This document shows positions 44,071 through 52,670 of a stretch of DNA of 64,000 nucleotides, one piece after another; position 1 is the first letter of the stretch, and every line of letters begins with the position of its first letter. Below the pieces are notes generated by a model. The model was not told where the DNA came from and made no database searches. It saw nothing but the letters and a program-made list of their open reading frames with translations. This stretch comes from Candidatus Kaistia colombiensis (GTDB lineage Bacteria; Pseudomonadota; Alphaproteobacteria; Rhizobiales; Kaistiaceae): contig CP119318.1 in NCBI GenBank assembly GCA_029203105.1, forward strand, positions 3,176,501-3,240,500, read 5' to 3'. A program made the translations under genes and the position numbers.

Positions 44071-44421
44071 TCAACTGCCCCGATAGGTCGAATAGCCGTA
44101 GGGCGAGATCAGCAGCGGCACGTGATAGTGCTCCGAGGCCGAGGCAATGCCGAAACGGATCGGGATGACATCAAGAAACAGGGTCGACGGGAGGGCTCCG
44201 TTCACGCCGCGAAGATAGTCTCCGGCATGGAAGACGAGCTCGTAGTTGCCCTCCTCCAGCGCCGCGCCTTCCAGCAGAGGTCCGTCAACCCGGCCATCGG
44301 CATTGGTCGCAACCGACTTCACCAGAACCGCGTCCGGTCCGAGCCGGTAGAGATCGATCTTCAAACCCGCTGCGGGTCGGCCTGCGGCGGTGTCGAGAAC
44401 ATGTGTGGTAAGGCGACCCAT
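44071..44421 (-). CDS. uraH: hydroxyisourate hydrolase
   Basis: A 116-residue transthyretin-related enzyme that opens 5-hydroxyisourate to OHCU. RLTTHVLDTAAGRPAAGLKI at the N-terminus, FHAGDYLRG in the middle and the C-terminal SPYGYSTYRGS (the YRGS signature) are definitive. ATG 44421 is chosen because the conserved sequence starts directly after it; an upstream in-frame start at 44472 would add a non-conserved tail. It is first in the purine operon. Confidence 0.95.
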   Translation of the reverse strand: MGRLTTHVLDTAAGRPAAGLKIDLYRLGPDAVLVKSVATNADGRVDGPLLEGAALEEGNYELVFHAGDYLRGVNGALPSTLFLDVIPIRFGIASASEHYHVPLLISPYGYSTYRGS

Positions 44422-44489
44422 TTGCGGTCCGTTTCCATTGCTTCTCAGACGTCCGACCTTGGGACGAAACATAGAGAAATGCCTAAGCC

Positions 44490-44514
44490 TTGATCAAATG
44501 GATTTTTTGATCAA
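44490..44514. promoter_or_regulatory. paired TTGATCAA sites between uraH and lysR
   Basis: Two identical 8-base palindromes, TTGATCAA at 44490-44497 and 44507-44514, lie 17 bases apart centre to centre in the 253-base gap between the divergent uraH and lysR genes. Half-site symmetry and spacing suit binding by a LysR dimer or tetramer controlling the purine operon. This is inference from position and symmetry. Confidence 0.5.
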
Positions 44515-44674
44515 CTGGTGCATCTTAATGCGGCAGACGACCGCCGCAACGCAATCCTGCGGCCATCCCCCACCATCATGCTAGAACGCCTCGAATGTGC
44601 ATGATACTGCCAGTTACAGCGCAAAGCGCTGCCGATAAGGCAGCACCTCGGAAGGAAAATGCGGAAAGGCTGCC

Positions 44675-45625
44675 ATGGAGAGCAAGAACTTTCTCTCGCC
44701 CGTCAGTCTGGCGCGGCTGTTCCACACCCCTTCGCTGATCTACTTCACGATGGTCGCCGAGACGCTGTCGATGCGCGAGACGGCCCGGCGAATGAACATC
44801 GCCTCGTCGGCCGTCGCCCGCCAGATCGGACATCTCGAACAGACGCTGGAAATGCCTTTGTTCGTCCGCGAGGCACGTCGGCTGCGCCTGACGCCGGCGG
44901 GCGAGATCCTGCTGCGCCACGCTCGGCAGCTGACGGGACCGCTGGAGGCGGCCGTCTCCGAGCTCAGTCTGCTCGCCGGGCTGAAGACGGGTACCGTTCG
45001 CATCGCCACGGTCGAGAGTGTCGGGCTGACCATCCTGCCCGGCATCGTCGCCGACTTCGGTACGCATTATCCAAGCCTGCATGTCGATATCCGCACGGCG
45101 TCGGCGTCGGAAGCCATCGCCATGGTCGTCGCGTCGGAAGTCGATATCGGCTTCACCTTCATCGCCGCGCCGCATCGCGAGATCGAGGTGGCGATGCGGC
45201 GCGATCTGCCGATCGGCGCCGTCATGCGCGCCGATCATCCGCTTGCAGGCGAGACGCGGCTGCAATTCGCCACTTGTTTCGCCCATCCTTTCGCGGTGCC
45301 GCGACAGGGCCTGTCGATCCGCGATGTCATCGAACCATTTCTTGGCCTGCGCGGGCCGAAAGACCGGCCCTTCGTCGAGGTGAACTCGATCCGCATGTTG
45401 TTCGAGCTCGCCAAGACCGGTCGCTACCTGGCCTTCATGACACCGCTCGGCATCGAGCGCGAACTGGCGGCGGGGGAGGTCGTATTCCGGCCAATTGCCG
45501 ACAAGGGGCTTCCGCTCAACCGTTTCGGCATGGCGATCCGGAAGGGGGGCAACCTGCGCTTCGCGCCCGCCGCCTTCTTCAACCTCGCCAGCAGCCACTT
45601 TCGAGCCCGGGACGGGTTGTATTGA
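44675..45625 (+). CDS. LysR family transcriptional regulator of the purine operon
   Basis: A 316-residue regulator. The helix-turn-helix sequence LSMRETARRMNIASSAVARQ lies at about residues 30-50, followed by a typical effector-binding domain (VRIATVESVGLTILPGIVAD). It has GGAAAGG before ATG 44675. It is divergent from uraH, so it most likely controls uraH-xdh and itself; the inducer would be a purine intermediate such as urate or xanthine, which cannot be seen from sequence. Confidence 0.9.
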   Translation: MESKNFLSPVSLARLFHTPSLIYFTMVAETLSMRETARRMNIASSAVARQIGHLEQTLEMPLFVREARRLRLTPAGEILLRHARQLTGPLEAAVSELSLLAGLKTGTVRIATVESVGLTILPGIVADFGTHYPSLHVDIRTASASEAIAMVVASEVDIGFTFIAAPHREIEVAMRRDLPIGAVMRADHPLAGETRLQFATCFAHPFAVPRQGLSIRDVIEPFLGLRGPKDRPFVEVNSIRMLFELAKTGRYLAFMTPLGIERELAAGEVVFRPIADKGLPLNRFGMAIRKGGNLRFAPAAFFNLASSHFRARDGLY

Positions 45626-45680
45626 GGCTAGGTGGGCAAATCCCAGAGCAGGGGCAAAACTCGATCTTGCAGATCAGCCC

Positions 45681-45838
45681 TCACCTCTCCCTGAGGGAGA
45701 GGTCGGAGCGAAGCTCCGGGTGAGGGTTTAGGGAACGATCCGAATGGAACTCCGTGCGATGGGAGCAGGACTTGTGAGGCCGTAAACCCTCACCCGCCGC
45801 ACTACGTGCGTCGACCTCTCCCTCAGGGAGAGGTGAAA
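45681..45838. repeat. pair of inverted palindromic intergenic elements
   Basis: Two copies of a Rhizobiales-type palindromic element face each other. The left runs from CACCTCTCCCTGAGGGAGAGG (about 45683) through AGCGAAGCTCCGGGTGAGGG; the right is the inverted version from CCCTCACCCGCCGCAC (about 45788) to CCTCAGGGAGAGGTG (about 45836). The 60 or so bases between the outer GGGTTTA/TAAACCC ends are unique. The arrangement is a BIME-like unit in a gap between convergent genes and may stop transcription or stabilise mRNA ends. Confidence 0.8.
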
Positions 45839-45876
45839 TGCCTTGGCACATTCAATTGCGATCTTTCGCTTGTCGA

Positions 45877-46869
45877 CTACGGGATCAGCACCACCGAGCC
45901 GGTGGTGCGGCGGCCTTCGAGCGCCCGCTGCGCTTCGGCCGCCTCAGCGAGCCGGAAGGCCTGCGGTTCGGCCACGACGACCTTGCCCGAGCCAATGACG
46001 TCGAAGAGATCCCGGGCGGATTCGAGCAGTTCCGCCCGCTCGGAAACATAGCCGCCGAGCGACGGCCGCGTGGCGTAGAGCGAGCCCTTCTGATTCAGGA
46101 TGCCGATGCTGAACGGGGGCACCGCGCCGGAGGCATTGCCGAACGACACCCAGGTGCCGCGCCGCTTCAGGCAGTCGAGTGAGGCCGGGAACGTGTCCTT
46201 GCCGACCGAGTCATAGACGACGTCGAGCTTGGCGCCGCGGGTGATCTCCGACACGCGCTCGACGAAATTCTCGGTGCGATAGTTGATGACGTGGTCGCAG
46301 CCGAGCCTGCGGGCGATCGCCGCCTTCTCCTCCGAGCCGACGGTGCCGATCACGGTGGCGCCGAGCGCCTTCGCCCATTGCGTCGCGATCTGTCCGACGC
46401 CGCCGGCCGCGGCATGAAACAGGATCGTGTGCTCGGGGCCGACCCTGAACGTCTCGCGCAGCAGATAGCGCGCCGTCAGTCCCTTCAGGATCGAGGATGC
46501 CGCGATCGTATCGCGGATGCCGTCCGGGATCGGGATCAGCCGGGCCGCCGGCGCCAGCCGCGCCTCGGCATAGGATCCCATCGGGTCGGCGTAGCCGACG
46601 CGGGCACCGACCTTGAAGTCGGTGACGCCCTCACCCACCGCCTCGACGACGCCGACGCCCTCGCTGCCCGGCACGAAAGGGAACGGGCCAGGGGCGGGAT
46701 ACAGCCCCGTGCGAAAATATGTATCGACGAAGTTGAGCCCGATGGCCGTGTGGCGGAGGCGAACCTGGCCCGGGCCTGGGGCGGCCACCTCGATCTGGTC
46801 GAAGGCGAGCACTTCAGGTCCGCCATGCGACTGAACCCGGATGGCGTGAACCTGGATCGCCTCGACCAT
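45877..46869 (-). CDS. qor: NADPH:quinone oxidoreductase
   Basis: A 330-residue zinc-independent medium-chain dehydrogenase/reductase. HSHGGPEVL-type start (QSHGGPEVLAFDQIEVAAPG), GLNFVDTYFRTGLYPAPGPF, and the Rossmann motif FHAAAGGVGQIATQWAKALG are Qor signatures. It reduces quinones by one electron using NADPH. It stands on the minus strand beside the MFS gene with about 85 bases between and no evident operon partner. Confidence 0.93.
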   Translation of the reverse strand: MVEAIQVHAIRVQSHGGPEVLAFDQIEVAAPGPGQVRLRHTAIGLNFVDTYFRTGLYPAPGPFPFVPGSEGVGVVEAVGEGVTDFKVGARVGYADPMGSYAEARLAPAARLIPIPDGIRDTIAASSILKGLTARYLLRETFRVGPEHTILFHAAAGGVGQIATQWAKALGATVIGTVGSEEKAAIARRLGCDHVINYRTENFVERVSEITRGAKLDVVYDSVGKDTFPASLDCLKRRGTWVSFGNASGAVPPFSIGILNQKGSLYATRPSLGGYVSERAELLESARDLFDVIGSGKVVVAEPQAFRLAEAAEAQRALEGRRTTGSVVLIP

Positions 46870-46955
46870 GATCGTCTCCTGTTGTCAGCGGGACGCCGTC
46901 AGGGCGGCGTCGAATCGGCGGAGGCCGGCCCTGCGGCCAGCCTCCTTCGTCAAGC

Positions 46956-48161
46956 CTATACCGGTTCGGTCACCGTGTCCCCGACCGCGTCCTTCGCCGG
47001 AACCGGGCGGCTGCCCGCCATGCGCGGACGCACCTCGCCGGAGAGCCACAGGCTCATGACAGCGGCCAGCAGCAAGGTCGCCATGCCCATGCGGTAGCCG
47101 CCGAACTGGGCGACGAAGCCGACCATCGGCGGTCCGAGCAGGAAGCCCGAGAACGACAGCAAAGAGAGCGCCGCGACGTTGACGGCAGGCGGCCCTTCGC
47201 GCGAGGCGGCCGCCGTGACGGCGAGCGGAAAGACGATCGAGACGCCGAAGCCGGTGGCCGCCGCGCCGACGATCACCATGAACGGATCGACGGCGAAGAC
47301 CATGACCAGCAATCCGGCGAGCGCCACCGTGCAGCAAACTCTCGCCATTTTCACCGCGCCATAGCGCATGGACAGCCAGTCACCAATAAGGCGGCCAAGC
47401 GCCATGACCATGCTGAAGGCGGTCAGCGCGTAGCCGGTCGTCGGCGGCTGCGAGCCGAACACGTCGCGCAGATAGATGGCGCTCCAGTCGATGATGCCCC
47501 CCTCCACCAGCAGCATGCCGAAGGCGAACAGGCAGAGCAGCACGATCTTGGGCGACGGCAGGACGAAAGCCGGGGTCTTCTCCTGCGGAGCGGCGTCTTC
47601 GGCCGTCTGGATCGGCGGCAGGCCCGAGGCGAGCGCCTCTCCGATCAGGAACACGCAGATGACGACCACAATCATATGGATGCCGGGCGACAGGCCGTAG
47701 GTGGCGGCGAGGGATCCGGTGATGCTGCCGCCCATGAGGCCGAAGCTCCAGAAGGCGTGGCAGCGCGACATCACGGTGCGGCCGATCGCGCGGCCGATCC
47801 GGTCGGCCGTGACGTTGAGGGCGACCTCGAGCGGTCCCATGCCGAGGCCGACGAGCACGAGCGCCAGGAACAGCAGCGTCGGCGACGTGGCAAAGCCCGG
47901 CAGCAGCAATGGCACGAGCAGCAGCGGGAAGCCGATCTTGATCGCGCGGCGCGGCCCGAGCCACTCCACCACCGCCCCGGAGAACGCCATCGAGGTGACC
48001 AGGCCGACCGGAACGCCGAGCAGGCAGATCGCCAGCGTCGCCGGCTCCAGTCCAAGCTTGTGCTGGACGTCGGGAATGCGGATCAGCCAGTTCGACATCG
48101 AGCTGGAATAAAAGAAGAACAGCGCCATGATGAGGCGCGCGGACGCGAAGGAAAGGCCCAT
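46956..48161 (-). CDS. MFS transporter
   Basis: A 401-residue major facilitator with about 12 membrane segments. The N-terminus (LIMALFFFYSSSMSNWLIRI) and VEWLGPRRAIKIGFPLLLVP carry the loop 2-3 motif of the YbjJ/FucP-like group. These are sugar or drug-like transporters; the substrate is unknown. A perfect short palindrome lies 92 bases upstream of its start. Confidence 0.85.
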   Translation of the reverse strand: MGLSFASARLIMALFFFYSSSMSNWLIRIPDVQHKLGLEPATLAICLLGVPVGLVTSMAFSGAVVEWLGPRRAIKIGFPLLLVPLLLPGFATSPTLLFLALVLVGLGMGPLEVALNVTADRIGRAIGRTVMSRCHAFWSFGLMGGSITGSLAATYGLSPGIHMIVVVICVFLIGEALASGLPPIQTAEDAAPQEKTPAFVLPSPKIVLLCLFAFGMLLVEGGIIDWSAIYLRDVFGSQPPTTGYALTAFSMVMALGRLIGDWLSMRYGAVKMARVCCTVALAGLLVMVFAVDPFMVIVGAAATGFGVSIVFPLAVTAAASREGPPAVNVAALSLLSFSGFLLGPPMVGFVAQFGGYRMGMATLLLAAVMSLWLSGEVRPRMAGSRPVPAKDAVGDTVTEPV

Positions 48162-48252
48162 GTCGGACTCGGACGTTGCGGGGTGGTGGACGCAGTCGGG
48201 ACCGCGTGGATGGATGCGCCATCCGGGCGAAAACGCCCGCCAAAGGGAGATA

Positions 48253-48304
48253 GCCTGTTGTACAGGCGCCCCCTACCCCACGCAACCGATTCTAGAACCG
48301 ATTC
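48253..48304. promoter_or_regulatory. palindrome and direct repeats upstream of the MFS gene
   Basis: GCCTGT-TGT-ACAGGC (48253-48267) is a perfect inverted repeat, and AACCGATTC occurs twice at 48284-48292 and 48296-48304. Both lie in the 186-base gap upstream of the MFS gene (minus strand) and downstream of terC. A regulator operator is possible; no protein can be assigned. Confidence 0.35.
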
Positions 48305-48347
48305 AATCGAGCCGATCCGCGCGAATCCGGCGCCGCGCGACCGCCCG

Positions 48348-49067
48348 TCAGGTCTTCTTGCGATTGCGCTGCGCCACCACGTTGAGCAGTTCCACCAGCG
48401 TCGAGAAAGCCATGGCCGCGTAGAGATAGCTGCGCGGAATATGGAAGCCGATGCCGTCGGCGATCAGCGCCGCGCCGATCATCAGCAGAAACGCCAGCGC
48501 CAGCATCTTGGTGGTCGGATGATGCTCGATGAAGTGCGAGATCGGGCCGGAGGCGAGATACATGATGATCATCGCCACGATGACGGCGGCGACCATGATC
48601 TCAAGATGCTCGGCCATGCCGATCGCCGTGACGATCGAATCGACCGAGAAGACGATGTCGATGACGATGATCTGGGCAACGATCGCGGAAAAGCCGGCAA
48701 CGACGGCGCCACCGGCGCCTTCGTCATGTCCCTCGACGCCCTTATGGATCTCGTGCGTCGCCTTGTAGACCAGGAACAGGCCACCGGCGAGCAGGATCAG
48801 GTCGCGCCAGGAGAAGGCATGCTCGCCGAGCGAGAAGACCGGCGCGGTCAGCCCGATCAGGTACGACAGCACCATCAGCAGCAGGATGCGAAAAACCAGC
48901 GCCAGCGACAGGCCGATCTGGCGGGCCCGCTTGGCCTGCGCCGCCGGCAACCGCGAAACAAGCACGGAAATGAAGACGACGTTGTCGATGCCGAGCACGA
49001 TCTCCATGACGGAAAGCGTCAGGAAGCTCACCCAGGCCGCCGGCTGAAAGAGAAGGTCGACGTTCAT
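48348..49067 (-). CDS. TerC family integral membrane protein
   Basis: A 239-residue protein with about seven membrane segments. VMEIVLGIDNVVFISVLVSR and IDIVFSVDSIVTAIGMAEHL are the conserved TerC blocks with membrane Asp residues. Members export or protect against metals such as manganese, or help fold exported proteins; which applies here is not evident. It is followed downstream by the MFS gene and preceded by pcs on the same strand, with a 16-base gap to pcs. Confidence 0.92.
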   Translation of the reverse strand: MNVDLLFQPAAWVSFLTLSVMEIVLGIDNVVFISVLVSRLPAAQAKRARQIGLSLALVFRILLLMVLSYLIGLTAPVFSLGEHAFSWRDLILLAGGLFLVYKATHEIHKGVEGHDEGAGGAVVAGFSAIVAQIIVIDIVFSVDSIVTAIGMAEHLEIMVAAVIVAMIIMYLASGPISHFIEHHPTTKMLALAFLLMIGAALIADGIGFHIPRSYLYAAMAFSTLVELLNVVAQRNRKKT

Positions 49068-49083
49068 CGGCGCAATGGATCCT

Positions 49084-49785
49084 TCAGGTTCGGCGCGGCA
49101 GGCGGAAGCGGGTGGCCTGCAGGACCGCTCCGATGACGGTCAGATAGACGGTCGTCAGGCCAAGCCCCGCCAGCACGAGCTGATTGGGCCTGAGTTCGGC
49201 CATGACGGCGAGCAGCGAGAAGATCGACCAGGCGAGCGTCACGGCGAGCGTCAGCGGCCGCAGCCGCTTGACCCGGACCGGGTGCACGAACTCGACCGGC
49301 GCGAAGGTCAGGACGGCGAGCGCGACAATGACAATGGCCGAGAAGACCGGCGGCGGCGCGAACACCATCAGGACGAAGACGACCATGTTCCAGACCGCCG
49401 GAAAGCCCCGGAAGCCGTATTCGCGCGTCTTCATCCGCGTATCGGCGAAATACAACGCGCCGATGACAGCCACGAGAATTCCGGCCGGCGCAGCCAATGA
49501 AGGCGGCATCAGGTCGGAACGCGCCAGAATCAGCGCCGGAATGAAGACATAGGTCGTGTAGTCGATCACCATGTCGAGGATGGCGCCGTCGAACCACGGC
49601 ACGCGTTCGCCGACGCGAAACCCGCGTGCCAACGGACCATCGACACCGTCGACGAAGAGTGCGGCCCCGAGCCAGAGGAAGGTCTCCACCCACGCGCCGC
49701 GCATCACGGCGAGCGCCGCGAGGAGCGCGAAGCCGGCGCCGCTCGCCGTAAGGAGATGAACGGCCCAAGTCTTCGTCGTTGGCAT
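49084..49785 (-). CDS. pcs: phosphatidylcholine synthase
   Basis: A 233-residue membrane enzyme that condenses choline with CDP-diacylglycerol. The CDP-alcohol phosphotransferase motif is visible in FVDGVDGPLARGFRVGERVP, with WFDGAILDMVIDY following. FIPALILARSDLMPP and EFVHPVRVKRLRPLTLAVTL fit Pcs of Rhizobiales. ATG 49785 has AGGGGATC upstream. Phosphatidylcholine is common in host-associated and soil alphaproteobacteria. Confidence 0.92.
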   Translation of the reverse strand: MPTTKTWAVHLLTASGAGFALLAALAVMRGAWVETFLWLGAALFVDGVDGPLARGFRVGERVPWFDGAILDMVIDYTTYVFIPALILARSDLMPPSLAAPAGILVAVIGALYFADTRMKTREYGFRGFPAVWNMVVFVLMVFAPPPVFSAIVIVALAVLTFAPVEFVHPVRVKRLRPLTLAVTLAWSIFSLLAVMAELRPNQLVLAGLGLTTVYLTVIGAVLQATRFRLPRRT

Positions 49786-49977
49786 AAAGATCCCCTGCTG
49801 CACCGGCCGCCGGCAAAGATTGCGCGGCCGCATCCAGCACCTTTGGCTGCATGAACTGTCGATACGTGCTCAAAGCCTGGCTGGCAATAGCCACTGCGGC
49901 GTCATGACCTGCGACATCTGACAGGATTGCCCGTCGGATATGCCTCGACCACCATGCCGATATTGCAGGAGTACCGC

Positions 49978-50415
49978 ATGATCGGCTTTTCGCCCATATC
50001 CGCGATAATCGGAGGCGCCTTGATCGGCGCGGCCGCCGGCCTGCTGTGGATCGTCAATGGTCGGGTCGCCGGCATTTCGTCGATCTTCGGCTCGGCGCTG
50101 TCGCGTCGGGTCGAGGATCTGCCATGGCGGCTGCTGTTCCTGGCCGGCTTGCCGATCGGGGCCGCGATCGGACTTGCCGTGGCGCCAAGGCTGATCCCGG
50201 ACGCGTCGGCGGCCATGCCGGTTCTCAATCTAGACCCTCTCGGCCTGGCGGCATCCGGCCTGCTCGTCGGCGCCGGTACGGCGCTGGCGCGCGGCTGCAC
50301 GTCGGGTCATGGCGTCTGCGGCCTGGCGCGGCTTTCGGTCCGCTCGATGGTCGCGGTGCTTGCCTTCATGGCGGCCGCCGTCGTCACGGTCTTCATCATG
50401 AGGCACGGCCTGTGA
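49978..50415 (+). CDS. YeeE/YedE family transporter subunit, N-terminal half type
   Basis: A 145-residue membrane protein. It contains GTALARGCTSGHGVCGLARL, the conserved Cys motif of the sulfur-transport YeeE/YedE (TsuA-like) family, and four membrane segments. ATG 49978 follows AGGAG. Its stop overlaps the start of the next gene (GTGA), so the two half-transporters are coupled. The family takes up thiosulfate or related sulfur species or supplies sulfur groups; the cargo here is inferred. Confidence 0.88.
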   Translation: MIGFSPISAIIGGALIGAAAGLLWIVNGRVAGISSIFGSALSRRVEDLPWRLLFLAGLPIGAAIGLAVAPRLIPDASAAMPVLNLDPLGLAASGLLVGAGTALARGCTSGHGVCGLARLSVRSMVAVLAFMAAAVVTVFIMRHGL

Positions 50416-50888
50416 CCGCGCGCCCGGCTCTCTTCCGATTCGGCGCGCTCGCGTCCGGCCTGCTGTTCGGCCTCGGTCTCGCCATTTCCGGCATGATCGA
50501 CCCTTCCAAGGTGAAGGCGTTCCTCGACATCGCCGCGATACCGACTGGCGGCTGGGATCCGAGTCTCGCCTTCGTGCTTGCCTCGGCGGTGCTGGTCAGC
50601 ATGGCGGCGCTCCGGATCGCCCACCGCCATCGCCACCCGATGGCCGCCGCCACCTTTTCCACGCCGAGCGCCCGCCGGGTCGACGGGTCTCTGGTGCTCG
50701 GGTCGATCCTGTTCGGCATCGGCTGGGGTCTGTCCGGCTTGTGCCCGGGTCCCGCGATCGCCAATATCGCGTTCGCACTGCCGGATATATTGATCTTTCT
50801 CGTCGCCATGGCGGCGGGATCGCTGGCGGTCCGGCTGATCCGCGGACGCCAGAACCCGGACGATGAAAAAACGCAGGCTCACCCATGA
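50412..50888 (+). CDS. YeeE/YedE family transporter subunit, C-terminal half type (DUF6691)
   Basis: A 158-residue membrane protein with GLGLAISGMIDPSKVKAFLD at the N-terminus and WGLSGLCPGPAIANIAFALP, a Cys-containing motif matching the second half of YeeE/YedE proteins. It pairs with the preceding gene (overlap GTGA) and overlaps the flavoprotein gene downstream (ATGA). The three are therefore one translationally linked unit. Confidence 0.88.
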   Translation: MTARPALFRFGALASGLLFGLGLAISGMIDPSKVKAFLDIAAIPTGGWDPSLAFVLASAVLVSMAALRIAHRHRHPMAAATFSTPSARRVDGSLVLGSILFGIGWGLSGLCPGPAIANIAFALPDILIFLVAMAAGSLAVRLIRGRQNPDDEKTQAHP

Positions 50889-52045
50889 CGAACGATCTTT
50901 GCGATGTAGCCGTTGTCGGCGGCGGCCCGGCCGGGCTGGTCGCCGCCCTGCTGGCGCGCAGCCACGGCGTCTCCGTGACACTCATCGCCCCGAAGGCCCC
51001 GCCGCGCGACGAACGCACCGTCGCGATGCTGGGCGCCTCGGTCGACGTTCTGAAGCAGACCGGCGTCTGGCCAGCCCTCGAACCCAAGGCGGCGCCGCTG
51101 CGCACGATGCGAATCGTCGATGCCACCCGCCGGCTGATCCGCGCGCCGTTGGTCGAGTTCCATGCCTATGAAGTCGAGCGCGAGGCGTTCGGCTACAATA
51201 TTCCGAACGCCATCCTCATCGCGGCGCTGGATGAAGCGATCGAGCAGGCCGGCATCGAGCGGGTCTCCGGCTTCGCGTCCGAGATCCTGCCCGCTGACGA
51301 CGCGGTTACTGTGGTGATGGCCGATGGCGGCCAGGTGCGCGCGAAGCTGCTCGGCGCGGCGGATGGCCGGCGATCGAAGGCACGGGAGGCATCCGGCCTC
51401 TCCGTGCGCAGTTGGTCCTATCCGCAGGCGGCGCTCGTCGCGAACATTGCGCACAGCCTGCCGCATGATGACGTCTCGACCGAATTCCACACCGAGACCG
51501 GCCCCTTCACCATCGTTCCCATGCCCGGCCTGCGCTCTGCCATCGTCTGCGTCGAAAGCCCTGCCGAGGCGGAGAGGCTGTCGAAGCTCGACGATGAAGC
51601 GCTGGCGGCCGAATTCGAACGGCGCTCACGCTCGATCGTGGGCAAGATCACGATCGTCGGCAGCCGGCAGGTGTTCCCGCTCTCCGGCCAGACGGCCCGC
51701 CATTTCGCGGCACGGCGGATCGCGTTGATTGGCGAAGCCGCGCATGTCTTTCCGCCGATCGGTGCGCAGGGACTCAATCTCGGCCTGCGTGACGCGGCCG
51801 CCTTTGCCGCCGTTGTCGGCGGCCATCGCGACGATCCAGGCAGCGCCGAGGCGATCGCCGCCTATGATCGCGCCCGCGCCGGCGACATCCTGTCGAGAAC
51901 GACAGCGGTCGACGCGCTGAACCGCACGCTGCTGACCGATTTCCTGCCGGTTCAGGCTCTACGCGGCATTGGCCTCTTCGCCATCGACCGGTTGCCGAAG
52001 CTGAAGCGGCTGGTGATGCGCCAGGGGCTGACGCCGCATCTCTGA
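50885..52045 (+). CDS. FAD-dependent monooxygenase, UbiH/UbiL family
   Basis: A 386-residue flavoprotein. The Rossmann motif DVAVVGGGPAGLVAALLARS is at the N-terminus. The DG motif (LLGAADGRRSKAREA) and the GD-type motif RIALIGEAAHVFPPIGAQGLNL follow in the order of p-hydroxybenzoate-hydroxylase-type enzymes; QGLNLGLRDAAA is characteristic of the ubiquinone-hydroxylase group. It could hydroxylate a ubiquinone precursor. Its coupling to a sulfur-type transporter is unexplained. Confidence 0.88.
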   Translation: MTNDLCDVAVVGGGPAGLVAALLARSHGVSVTLIAPKAPPRDERTVAMLGASVDVLKQTGVWPALEPKAAPLRTMRIVDATRRLIRAPLVEFHAYEVEREAFGYNIPNAILIAALDEAIEQAGIERVSGFASEILPADDAVTVVMADGGQVRAKLLGAADGRRSKAREASGLSVRSWSYPQAALVANIAHSLPHDDVSTEFHTETGPFTIVPMPGLRSAIVCVESPAEAERLSKLDDEALAAEFERRSRSIVGKITIVGSRQVFPLSGQTARHFAARRIALIGEAAHVFPPIGAQGLNLGLRDAAAFAAVVGGHRDDPGSAEAIAAYDRARAGDILSRTTAVDALNRTLLTDFLPVQALRGIGLFAIDRLPKLKRLVMRQGLTPHL

Positions 52046-52145
52046 GACGACGCGGCAACATCCGTCAGGCGGCTAAATGGTTTCGAGAGGTTGACGTAGC
52101 CGGAACATCGTGGCTTCTGACCAGCCCGTGACAAATGGACAGGCC

Positions 52146-52481
52146 ATGGTTCAGCCGCGTACAGCCAAATTCCAGATCGGTCAGATCGTTCGCCACCGGA
52201 GCTTTCCGTTCCGCGGCGTGATCTTCGACGTCGATCCGGTTTTCTCCAATACCGAAGAATGGTGGGACGCGATCCCGGCCGATGCGCGGCCATCACGCGA
52301 CCAGCCGTTCTATCACCTGCTCGCCGAGAACGCCGACACCGAATATGTCGCCTATGTCTCGGAGCAGAACCTGCTGGTCGACGATTCAGACGAGCCCCTG
52401 CGCCACCCGCAGATCCGCGACCACTTTTCCGAGCGCCGCGGCGACGTCTATGTGACGCGTAATGGCGGTTCGTTGAACTAG
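52146..52481 (+). CDS. hspQ: heat shock protein HspQ
   Basis: A 111-residue protein matching HspQ/hemimethylated-DNA-binding family: AKFQIGQIVRHRSFPFRGVI, FDVDPVFSNTEEWWDAIPAD and YHLLAENADTEYVAYVSEQN. HspQ assists Lon protease in enterobacteria. ATG 52146 matches the family start; a GTG at 52110 in frame would add 12 residues. It is followed by the palindromic repeats. Confidence 0.92.
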   Translation: MVQPRTAKFQIGQIVRHRSFPFRGVIFDVDPVFSNTEEWWDAIPADARPSRDQPFYHLLAENADTEYVAYVSEQNLLVDDSDEPLRHPQIRDHFSERRGDVYVTRNGGSLN

Positions 52482-52517
52482 ATCGTGGCCTTCGCTTTGA
52501 AAGTCACGCTCGTGCGT

Positions 52518-52648
52518 TCACCTCTCCCTGAGGGAGAGGTCGGAGCGCAGCTCCGGGAGAGGGTTTAGGAAACCGTCCGGAGAGGCCGTAAACCCTCACC
52601 CGCCGGCCTTCGGCCGTCGACCTCTCCCTCAGGGAGAGGTGAGGATCT
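52518..52648. repeat. pair of inverted palindromic intergenic elements
   Basis: A second BIME-like unit of the same family as at 45681. The left element has CACCTCTCCCTGAGGGAGAGG at about 52518 plus AGCTCCGGGAGAGGGTTTA; the inverted element is TAAACCCTCACCCGCCGGCC (about 52590) to CCTCTCCCTCAGGGAGAGG (about 52639). It separates hspQ from the convergent DeoR gene. Confidence 0.82.
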
Positions 52649-52670
52649 GCGCTGGTGTTTTTCGAGCTTT

